Source of the DNA: 62-47 sp051954235
GTDB lineage: Bacteria; Pseudomonadota; Alphaproteobacteria; Rhizobiales; Xanthobacteraceae
DNA: 64,000 nt
Direction of reading: 5' to 3'
Assembly (NCBI GenBank): GCA_051954235.1
Contig: JBQCHY010000056.1
Location: 124,001 to 188,000, forward strand
The translations under genes were made by a program, and so were the position numbers. A model generated the notes under the pieces. The model had not been told where the DNA came from. It made no database searches and saw only the letters and a program-made list of their open reading frames with translations. Shown piece by piece: positions 8,071-15,006 of this stretch (within the stretch, counting starts at the first letter, position 1; every line of letters begins with the position of its first letter).

Positions 8071-9501
8071 ATGGAAGTCACGGAACCAAAGGGCTACACG
8101 CGATCGATGATCCCGTTTCTCGATCGCTCCCACTCAGTCGCAAAGCCCGGCTTTTCGCGCTGGCTCGTACCGCCGGCGGCACTATGCGTGCATCTGTGCA
8201 TCGGACAAGCCTATGCCTTCAGCGTATTCAACCTGCCGATGACCAAGCTCATCGGCATTTCGGCGTCTGCGCCGGAAGACTGGAAGCTTACCCAACTCGG
8301 CTGGATTTTTTCGCTGGCAATCTTTTTCCTCGGCGTATCATCCGCCGTTTTCGGCCGGTGGGTCGAGGAAGGCGGCCCGCGAAAGGCCATGTTCGCCGCA
8401 GCCTTGTGCTGGGCGGGCGGTTTCTTCATCTCCGCCATCGGCGTCAAGATTCACAATCTGTGGCTGATCTATCTGGGCTACGGCGTCCTGGGCGGCATCG
8501 CGCTCGGAATCGGCTATATCTCGCCGGTCTCGACACTGATCAAATGGTTCCCGGATCGACCGGGCATGGCCACCGGCATGGCGATCATGGGCTTCGGCGG
8601 CGGTGCCTTCATCGCTTCGCCGCTCTCGGTCTGGCTCATGAGCAAGTTCTCGACGCCGACCCACATCGGGGTGATGGAAACGTTCCTCGTGCTCGGCGTC
8701 GTCTACCTGTTCTTCATGTTGGTCGGCTCGATGCTCGTTCGCGTTCCGCCTGCGGGCTGGGCTCCGGCGGGTTACGTGGCGCCGGCGCAATCGAAGAAGC
8801 TCATCAGCAAGAACGACGTCTTCGTCTACGACGCGCTCAAGACCCCACAATTCTGGCTGATCTGGTGGGTGCTATGCCTTAACGTGACCGCCGGCATCGG
8901 TGTGCTCGGACAAGCCTCGGCGATGAGCCAGGAAATGTTCCCGGGTCATATCACTCCGATAGCAGCCGCCGGCTTTGTCGGCCTGATGAGTCTGTTCAAC
9001 ATGGGTGGCCGCTTTGCCTGGGCGACGACGTCGGACTACATCGGCCGTCGAAACACCTACTTCGTGTTCATGGTGCTGGGCTTTATCCTGTATTGCACGG
9101 TCCCTCATGCCGGATCGACCGGCAATGTGGCGTTGTTCGTCATCTGCTTCCTGATCATCATCAGCATGTATGGCGGCGGCTTCTCGACGGTGCCTGCCTA
9201 TCTCAAGGACATGTTCGGCGTGCGCTATGTCGGCGCGATCCACGGCCTCTTGCTCACCGCTTGGTCAGCGGCTGGCATTTTCGGCCCGGTGATCGTCAAT
9301 TATCTTCGTGAGTACAACATCACTCACGGTGTGCCGAAGGCGCAGGCCTACAACAACACCATGTACATCATGGCGGGCCTGCTCGTGATCGGCTTCATCT
9401 GCAACTTGCTGGTCAAGGCCGTCGATGCACGCTTCCATATGAAGGACAGCAGCGAGGCCGGAAGCGCAACGGCAGCAGCCGCTGCGGCAGCCAAGGCTTG
9501 A
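8071..9501 (+). CDS. MFS transporter of the oxalate/formate antiporter (OFA) family
   Basis: This is an integral membrane protein of 476 residues with about twelve helices. The start at 8071 has GGGGAGGAG seven bases upstream. Family features include CIGQAYAFSVFNLPMTK in helix 1, GWIFSLAIFFLGVSSA, and the duplicated MFS signature with GRRNTYFVFMV after helix 8. Members exchange small carboxylates such as oxalate and formate or import monocarboxylates. It is followed after 12 bases by a small membrane peptide and lies immediately before a formate dehydrogenase island, which fits oxalate or formate handling. That functional link is inference. Confidence 0.87.
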   Translation: MEVTEPKGYTRSMIPFLDRSHSVAKPGFSRWLVPPAALCVHLCIGQAYAFSVFNLPMTKLIGISASAPEDWKLTQLGWIFSLAIFFLGVSSAVFGRWVEEGGPRKAMFAAALCWAGGFFISAIGVKIHNLWLIYLGYGVLGGIALGIGYISPVSTLIKWFPDRPGMATGMAIMGFGGGAFIASPLSVWLMSKFSTPTHIGVMETFLVLGVVYLFFMLVGSMLVRVPPAGWAPAGYVAPAQSKKLISKNDVFVYDALKTPQFWLIWWVLCLNVTAGIGVLGQASAMSQEMFPGHITPIAAAGFVGLMSLFNMGGRFAWATTSDYIGRRNTYFVFMVLGFILYCTVPHAGSTGNVALFVICFLIIISMYGGGFSTVPAYLKDMFGVRYVGAIHGLLLTAWSAAGIFGPVIVNYLREYNITHGVPKAQAYNNTMYIMAGLLVIGFICNLLVKAVDARFHMKDSSEAGSATAAAAAAAKA

Positions 9502-9513
9502 GGGAGAAGAAAC

Positions 9514-9639
9514 ATGTCAAACGCAACTCAAGACAGTTCGACCGCGTTGAAGCTGATCCTCGCATGGGGGTTCGTCGGTATCCCGCTCATCTGGGGCGTG
9601 CTGCAAACTCTCAGCAACGCGATGAAGCTGTTTCAGTAG
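9514..9639 (+). CDS. MFS transporter small subunit (41-residue membrane peptide)
   Basis: This is a short gene encoding 41 residues: a polar N-terminus MSNATQDSSTALK, one hydrophobic helix LILAWGFVGIPLIWGVLQTL and a short tail NAMKLFQ. GGGAGAAG lies just before the ATG. Peptides of this size and pattern are annotated next to OFA-family MFS genes as the MFS transporter small subunit (recollection, not checked here). It is co-transcribed with the transporter and its operon ends in the terminator 59 bases downstream. It probably stabilises or modulates the transporter in the membrane. Confidence 0.8.
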   Translation: MSNATQDSSTALKLILAWGFVGIPLIWGVLQTLSNAMKLFQ

Positions 9640-9673
9640 ATCCGTAAAACGAGCGACGAAGCTACGCCTCGGC

Positions 9674-9994
9674 TTAGCAATCGGCCCCTAATAGGCAATG
9701 CCCGCGCCATGCGCGGGCATTTTCGTTGCAGCTTGCAATGCGCGCCAGTGCGATGGATCCGCATCGCGTCGCGAACGTCGGCACACCGCCGGCGACACGA
9801 AATGCCGACGCCGGGCGACGCGTTGAGATCGTGTTGAAGGTGCTTACGCAGGCGAACAACATCACAATGTCCCCGATAGCTCCTTCATTGCGGCGTAGTT
9901 GCGCGACTGCCTCGACAATGGCCGCAAGGTTGCGATACAGATTTTCGAGTTCTTCGGCCGGCATGGGGGCACCATTCGCCATGGCGGTTTTCAT
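9674..9994 (-). CDS. Possible small hypothetical protein
   Basis: An open frame of 106 residues begins MKTAMANGAPMPAEELENL and continues with a helical, protein-like segment up to about residue 50 (for example AAIVEAVAQLRRNEGAIGD). The C-terminal third looks random and runs through the terminator hairpin of the opposite strand. There is no good ribosome-binding site. It may be the start of a small gene whose end has decayed, or chance. Not recognised. Confidence 0.25.
   Translation of the reverse strand: MKTAMANGAPMPAEELENLYRNLAAIVEAVAQLRRNEGAIGDIVMLFACVSTFNTISTRRPASAFRVAGGVPTFATRCGSIALARIASCNENARAWRGHCLLGADC
9698..9724 (+). terminator. Rho-independent terminator of the OFA transporter operon
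   Basis: A perfect 10-base stem ATGCCCGCGC / GCGCGGGCAT with loop CAT is followed by TTTCGTT. It sits 58 bases after the small-subunit stop codon and separates this operon from the selenocysteine island. Confidence 0.85.
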
Positions 9995-10081
9995 CGCATC
10001 AGTAGGAACCGGCTTGATCTGTTCAGCAGATCGTTTGATGAATCGCCGGTGTCAGGACGGATTGCGAAGATCAAAGTTAGT
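9725..10081. other. Spacer between the OFA operon and selC
   Basis: Apart from the doubtful reverse-strand frame ending at 9674, I see no gene here. The region must contain the promoter for tRNA-Sec, but no clear -35/-10 pair stands out. It marks the left boundary of the selenocysteine island. Confidence 0.4.
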
Positions 10082-10174
10082 GGGAGAGCATCGTTCCCGG
10101 TGGAGCGTCCGGACTTCAAATCCGGGAAGGGCTGCAAGTCGGTTCTTGGTGGGTTCGACTCCCATTCTCTTCCG
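10082..10174 (+). tRNA. selC: tRNA-Sec (anticodon TCA)
   Basis: This is a 93-base selenocysteine tRNA. The anticodon arm CCGGA-CTTCAAA-TCCGG carries TCA at 10116-10118, reading UGA. The T arm has the bacterial tRNA-Sec sequence GGTTCGACT, and a long variable arm pairs AAGGGCTG with CGGTTCTT. The acceptor is eight pairs long in register (GGGAGAGC against TCTCTTCC) with one wobble and a C-T mismatch at the eighth pair; the discriminator is G. The following bases are CCG, so the final A of CCA must be added after transcription. It lies 32 bases before selB, and both serve the UGA-containing formate dehydrogenase. Confidence 0.93.
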
Positions 10175-10206
10175 CCGGCCTCGGTTTCGCTGAAATTGGA
10201 TGCGCG

Positions 10207-12006
10207 ATGACGACGCACGTTGTTGCGACGGCCGGCCACGTCGACCATGGCAAAAGCACCCTGGTCCGTGCGCTGACCGGGATGGAACCGGACCGCTGGG
10301 ATGAGGAAAAGCGGCGCGGACTCACCATCGACCTCGGCTTCGTCTGGACAACCCTGCCCTCCGGCCGGAAGGTCGCCTTCGTGGATGTACCCGGCCACGG
10401 GCGTTTCATCCGCAACGCGCTGGCCGGTCTGGCGACGGTACCAGTGGTGTGCTTCGTGGTGGCTGCCGACGAGGGTTGGTCGGCGCAATCCTCCGACCAC
10501 CGCGATGCCATCGCAGCGCTCGGCATTCGCCACGGGATGATCGTGGTGACCAAGACGGACCGCGCACCCGATCTCGTGGCGACAACCATCGAACGTGCCC
10601 GCAATGAGTTTGCACATACCGGTCTGCATGATGCACCAGCCGTGGCCGTATCGGCCGTGCACGGCACCGGATTGGACCGGCTCAAGCAGGTTCTCGACGA
10701 CGTCCTGGCCGCCACTCCCGCGCCCGACGCCAGCGGGCGGCTCCGGTTATGGATCGATCGCTCGTTCACCGTCTCGGGAGCGGGCACGGTGGCTACCGGC
10801 ACTCTCGTCGCCGGCACGCTGACCAAGGGTGACCGGCTCCTGGTGGTCGGCGATGGGCGGGAGCCGCGCGAGGTCGTCGTCCGCGCCATGGAATCGCGGG
10901 ACAAGCCTGCCGATGCCCTCCGTCCCATCAACCGGGCCGCTATCAACCTGCGCGGTGTATCCGCGGAGGACATCCGTCGCGGCCAAATCCTGACGACACC
11001 AGACGCTTGGCTTATGACCTCAGCCGTCGATGTGCGCCGCATCGGGGGCGCCGCACTTGACCGGGTGCCCGTACAACTCACCGTGCATATCGGGACGGCG
11101 GCCGTGCCGGCTCGGCTGCGCTGCTTCGATGCCGAGCACGCCCGGATCACCCTCGACTGGTCATTACCGCTGATCGTGGGCGATCGGTTGCTGCTCCGCG
11201 ACCCGGCACATCACCGCGTGCTCGGCGGCGTCGGCGTGCTGGATCCGGATCCACCGCAACTGCTGCGCCGTGGGGAGAGTGCGCGGCGCCGGACAGCGCT
11301 GGCCGCCATGTCATCCGGGGGCGACGTGTTGGCCAAGGTAGCGAGACATGGTGCTGTTGAAGTGGATGACCTCCGCCGTATCGGCCTGGTAGGTCGCGAT
11401 GCCGTGCCGCCATCAGAGGTGCGTGAGTTCGGCGGCTGGTGGGTGCACCTTCCCACGTATGACGCGTGGCGACAGCAACTGCGAGCGCTGGTGGAGAGCG
11501 ACGCCCAGCGGGATCAACTTACGCCCGGCATCTCCCAAGGCGCCGTGCGTGACGCTCTTGGTCCGGCCGCAGCGCACTTCATCGACCAACTCGTCGGGGA
11601 TGCCGGCCTCCAGCAGCACAATGGTTACGTCCGGCTGCCGCAGGCCCGCGCCGATCTTGGCCGCGCCGAGGCCGGTATGGCCAAGCTCGAGGCGCGGCTG
11701 TTCGCGAATCCATTCCTCGCGCCGCTGGCCGGCGATCTGACGGCTCTCGGCTTGGGGAGCCGCGAGTTGGCTGCGGCCGAGCGTGTCCGTCGGGTGTTGC
11801 GCCTTCAGGGAGGCGTGGTGCTGCTGCCCTCCGCGCCGGCGCTTGCGGTCCAGGCACTGGCACAACTGCCGCAGCCGTTCACCACCAGCCAGGCACGCCA
11901 GGCCCTGGGGACCAGCCGCCGGGTGGCGATTCCGCTGCTGGAGTACCTGGACAGACGCGGCTGGACACGCCGGATCGATGACGAGTATCGCGAGGTGGTG
12001 CGGTGA
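10207..12006 (+). CDS. selB: Selenocysteine-specific translation elongation factor SelB
   Basis: This GTPase of 599 residues delivers Sec-tRNA to UGA codons marked by a SECIS hairpin. The G domain has GHVDHGKST (residues 10-18), DVPGH (60-64) and TKTD (115-118). Residue 24-45, GMEPDRWDEEKRRGLTIDLG, is the SelB-type switch region. EF-Tu-like domains 2 and 3 follow. The C-terminal part from about 370 onwards forms the winged-helix array that binds SECIS RNA; it ends RRGWTRRIDDEYREVVR. Length is close to E. coli SelB (614). The wording of the G domain (FVWTTLPSGRKVAFVDVPGH) reminds me of actinobacterial SelB proteins, which hints at transfer. SelA and SelD are not nearby. Confidence 0.95.
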   Translation: MTTHVVATAGHVDHGKSTLVRALTGMEPDRWDEEKRRGLTIDLGFVWTTLPSGRKVAFVDVPGHGRFIRNALAGLATVPVVCFVVAADEGWSAQSSDHRDAIAALGIRHGMIVVTKTDRAPDLVATTIERARNEFAHTGLHDAPAVAVSAVHGTGLDRLKQVLDDVLAATPAPDASGRLRLWIDRSFTVSGAGTVATGTLVAGTLTKGDRLLVVGDGREPREVVVRAMESRDKPADALRPINRAAINLRGVSAEDIRRGQILTTPDAWLMTSAVDVRRIGGAALDRVPVQLTVHIGTAAVPARLRCFDAEHARITLDWSLPLIVGDRLLLRDPAHHRVLGGVGVLDPDPPQLLRRGESARRRTALAAMSSGGDVLAKVARHGAVEVDDLRRIGLVGRDAVPPSEVREFGGWWVHLPTYDAWRQQLRALVESDAQRDQLTPGISQGAVRDALGPAAAHFIDQLVGDAGLQQHNGYVRLPQARADLGRAEAGMAKLEARLFANPFLAPLAGDLTALGLGSRELAAAERVRRVLRLQGGVVLLPSAPALAVQALAQLPQPFTTSQARQALGTSRRVAIPLLEYLDRRGWTRRIDDEYREVVR

Positions 12007-12030
12007 GTTGGGTCGGGGCGTTTCTATTCC

Positions 12031-12184
12031 CGTCATTGCGAGGAGCGCAAGCGACGAAGCAATCCATATCCGAACAAGAAAGACTGGATTGCTTCGCGGA
12101 GCCTGTGCTCGGACAGCGCCATAGCGTGTCGAAGACGCGCGTGAACGCGCTTATGGCGCTGATCCGAGTGCCCGCAATGGCGAC
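12031..12184. repeat. Palindromic intergenic repeat of the Bradyrhizobium-group type
   Basis: The element starts CGTCATTGCGAGGAGCG and ends CCGCAATGGCGA, which pair as terminal inverted repeats with one mismatch. Internally GCGACGAAGCAATCCA pairs with TGGATTGCTTCGC. This is the family of short dispersed palindromes common in genomes of Bradyrhizobium and relatives (recollection). It occupies the gap between the convergent selB and formate dehydrogenase genes and could fold as a bidirectional terminator. Confidence 0.75.
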
Positions 12185-12198
12185 AGATAAGAGCGGCT

Positions 12199-13140
12199 TT
12201 AGCCCTTGTCGTCGTCTTTACGGCTCTGGACGTGCGAGAAGCCGAACCTGCCCTTGATGCAAAGGTTACCGTGGCCGATGTTGTGATCGTGGGGCGAGGT
12301 CACCTTGACGATCTTGTTGTCCTGGACGTGCAGGTTCACGTTGCAGCCGACACCGCAGTAGGTACACACCGTGGTGGTCTGGGTCTGCTGCGACTCGTCC
12401 CAGGTGCCCTCTATGCGCATGTCGTATTCGGACTTGAATGACAGCGCTCCCGTCGGACACACCTCCATACAGTTGCCGCAGAAGACGCACGCGGAGTCCG
12501 GCAGTTCGGCGGCGTACTCGGTGGAGATCTGAGAGTCGAAGCCGCGCCCCGCGATCTGGATCGCGAAGCTGTTCTGCCACTGGGACCCGCAGGCATCCAC
12601 GCACTTGTAGCAGAGGATGCATTTGCTGTAGTCGCGCACATAGAGGTCGTTGTCGATCTTGATCGGCTGACACATCGTGTCCGCGACGCTGCCGTTCCCG
12701 GCGTTGTGCTCGCCCGGCTCATGGACGTCGCGCCTGCGACTTTCGCCGGCTCGTTCGCCATAACGATCCGGATCAGCGTCGTAGCGCTCCATCCACTCAG
12801 GGATTCGCGGTGTGGTGGACAGGTCGACCGAGGAGCCGAGCAATTCAAGCACGAGGCGACGGCTGTGCCGCACCCGTTCGCTGTCGGTCCTGACCACCAT
12901 CCCGGGTTGAACCTTGCGGGAGCAGGAGGGCACGAGGACGCGCGAGCCTTCGAGCTCGACCATGCAGACCCGGCAGGCATTCTTGGGTGTGAGCGTATCG
13001 CCATAGCAGAGCGTCGGCGTGTCTTTCCCGGCCGCGTTACAGGCAGTCAGGATGGTGCTCCACTCCGGGACGCTCACCTCCTTGCCATCGATGCTGATCG
13101 TGATCTGCTGGACCGGCGCAACCGGGTAAGGCGCGTTCAT
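12199..13140 (-). CDS. Formate dehydrogenase iron-sulfur subunit (detached N-terminal part of the alpha subunit)
   Basis: This protein of 313 residues carries only electron-transfer domains. Residues 12-80 resemble a plant-type [2Fe-2S] ferredoxin (C45, C56, C59, C73). Residues 174-184 (CILCYKCVDAC) and 218-228 (CVFCGNCMEVC) are two [4Fe-4S] clusters. Residues 259-294 (CTYCGVGC and NLCIKGRFG) are the [4Fe-4S] motif that normally opens the molybdopterin domain of FdhA. The chain stops right after GRFGFSHVQS, and the rest of that domain is the separate selenoprotein. Its ATG overlaps the beta-subunit stop (ATGA). It would pass electrons from the Mo site to the NAD-reducing subunit in the cytoplasm. 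Confidence 0.9.
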   Translation of the reverse strand: MNAPYPVAPVQQITISIDGKEVSVPEWSTILTACNAAGKDTPTLCYGDTLTPKNACRVCMVELEGSRVLVPSCSRKVQPGMVVRTDSERVRHSRRLVLELLGSSVDLSTTPRIPEWMERYDADPDRYGERAGESRRRDVHEPGEHNAGNGSVADTMCQPIKIDNDLYVRDYSKCILCYKCVDACGSQWQNSFAIQIAGRGFDSQISTEYAAELPDSACVFCGNCMEVCPTGALSFKSEYDMRIEGTWDESQQTQTTTVCTYCGVGCNVNLHVQDNKIVKVTSPHDHNIGHGNLCIKGRFGFSHVQSRKDDDKG

Positions 13141-14993
13141 CTGCTCTTCTCCAGTACGCCGAGGCGATCGATCGCCGATTCAACGGCATTCCAGGCGGCC
13201 TGGCCGAGACCGCAGATCGAGGCGTCCTTCATCACCAAACCAACATCGCGCAGGATGTGAATGTCATGTCCCTTGGCCGCGGCATCGTGGCCGTTGTGCA
13301 TAATGCGCAGCAGCGCCTCCTCCTGACGCACCGTGCCTACCCGGCAGGGTACACATTGGCCGCAGGATTCGTCGCGGAAGAAGCTCGCGATGCGCAGCAG
13401 AATGCCCGACAGATCGACAGTGTCATCGAAAGCCAGCACCACGCCCGAGCCCAGGGTGGTGTTGTTGGCGCGAGCGCCCTCGAATGTGAGCGGAATGTGA
13501 AGCTCATCCGCGCGCACAAACCCGCCTGCCGCGCCGCCGAGCAGTACTGCCTGAAGGGTCCGGCCCTGCGGAATGCCACCGGCCAGTTCGAGAATCTCGC
13601 CCAGCGTGGCGCCGAATGGCACCTCATAGACGCCGGGGCGCACAAGGTTGCCCGAAACACAAAACAGTTTCGGCCCGGTGGAGCCCTCGGTCCCGATCTT
13701 GGCGTATTGCGCGCCGCCCATCTGCATGATCAGCGGCACGTTGCATAAGGTCTCGACGTTGTTGACCACAGTGGGCTTGCCGAAGAGTCCGGCTTCGAAC
13801 GGGAAAGGCGGCTTGGAGCGCGGTTCGCCGCGATAGCCCTCGATCGAGTTAAAGATCGCGGTCTCCTCGCCGCAGATATAGGCACCGGCGCCGCGTCGGA
13901 TCTCCAGTTCGAAACTCCACCCGGTGCCCAGGATTTCGGCCCCCAGGAAGCCGCGTTCGCGGGCTCTTTCGATGGCGTTGCGCAACATCCGGAAGGCGCG
14001 CGGATACTCGCCGCGCAGATAGATGTAACCCCGCTCGGCGCCGATGGCATACCCGGCGATGGTCATCGACTCGATCAACGCAAACGGGTCGCCCTCGAGG
14101 ATGGCGCGATCCTTGAACGTGCCGGGCTCGCTTTCGTCGGCGTTGCAGACGAGGTAGCGAGGCGTCGCGGGCTGTTTGGCGGTACTCTCCCACTTGATGC
14201 CCGCAGGAAACGCCGCCCCCCCCCGGCCCATCAGCCGGGACTCCTTAACCTCGCTGATGACCTGTCCGGATCCCATCTCGAAGGCGCGCCGCAATCCGGC
14301 GTAACCATCGGCCGCGAGATAGTCGTCGATACTCTCCGGATCGACCTGGCCGACACGCTTGAGCAGCATCAGGCCTTCTTCGCCGACCTGCGGCACGGCC
14401 ATGATCGGTGGCGCCTCGGCCGCGAGACTCGCGGGGCCGGCACTCAGCGCCAGGGCAACTTCATCGACGGTGGCGGGTCCGATCAGATGTTCGTGAGGCG
14501 AGTCGCCGGCCTCCACCGCCATAGCCGCCGGGGCGCGCTCGCACACACCGAGACAGGGACTGTGCTTCCAGCCGCTCATCGCGCCGGCCGGACCAAGCCG
14601 CTTCTCAAGGCTGGCGCAGAGCTCCTTGGATCCGCGCGCCATACAGGCGATGTCGGTGCAGACATGCACGACGCGCTTCGGCCGCGGGTTGGTGGCGAAC
14701 AGTGCATAGAACGTCGCGACGCTGTAGACGTCAGCCGCCGACACATTGAGCCGTTTTCCGATGTAGTTCAGCGCACCGGGACTGATCCAGCCGACACGGT
14801 CGTTCACCGCATGCAGCGCCTCCATGACGAGGTGCCGCCGGCTCCGCGCCGCGTGGCCGGTGTGCGCGCGCCGATGATCCTGCTCGTCGCGTTCGCCGCC
14901 GTGCCAGCCGCCCTCACCAGGCCCACCAAGCCGCCGATCGATTGCCTCGCGTTCCTCCGCGAACGGCTCGGCGTCGGAGAACTTCAAGTCCAC
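13137..14993 (-). CDS. fdhB: Formate dehydrogenase beta subunit, NuoE-NuoF fusion (NAD-reducing)
   Basis: This diaphorase subunit of 618 residues moves formate-derived electrons to NAD+. A NuoE-like domain has the [2Fe-2S] cysteines C112, C117, C147 and C151. A NuoF-like domain has the FMN/NADH segments GRGGAAFPAG (256-265) and NADESEPGT (284-292), and a C-terminal [4Fe-4S] cluster at C544, C547, C550 and C594 (ESCGQCVPC ... CGLG). The start is a GTG at 14991-14993 with GGAAGGA six bases upstream. It lies 13 bases after the selenoprotein stop and overlaps the next gene. The fused NuoEF form is usual in soluble NAD-linked formate dehydrogenases. Confidence 0.93.
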   Translation of the reverse strand: MDLKFSDAEPFAEEREAIDRRLGGPGEGGWHGGERDEQDHRRAHTGHAARSRRHLVMEALHAVNDRVGWISPGALNYIGKRLNVSAADVYSVATFYALFATNPRPKRVVHVCTDIACMARGSKELCASLEKRLGPAGAMSGWKHSPCLGVCERAPAAMAVEAGDSPHEHLIGPATVDEVALALSAGPASLAAEAPPIMAVPQVGEEGLMLLKRVGQVDPESIDDYLAADGYAGLRRAFEMGSGQVISEVKESRLMGRGGAAFPAGIKWESTAKQPATPRYLVCNADESEPGTFKDRAILEGDPFALIESMTIAGYAIGAERGYIYLRGEYPRAFRMLRNAIERARERGFLGAEILGTGWSFELEIRRGAGAYICGEETAIFNSIEGYRGEPRSKPPFPFEAGLFGKPTVVNNVETLCNVPLIMQMGGAQYAKIGTEGSTGPKLFCVSGNLVRPGVYEVPFGATLGEILELAGGIPQGRTLQAVLLGGAAGGFVRADELHIPLTFEGARANNTTLGSGVVLAFDDTVDLSGILLRIASFFRDESCGQCVPCRVGTVRQEEALLRIMHNGHDAAAKGHDIHILRDVGLVMKDASICGLGQAAWNAVESAIDRLGVLEKSR

Positions 14994-15006
14994 AACTCAT
15001 CCTTCC

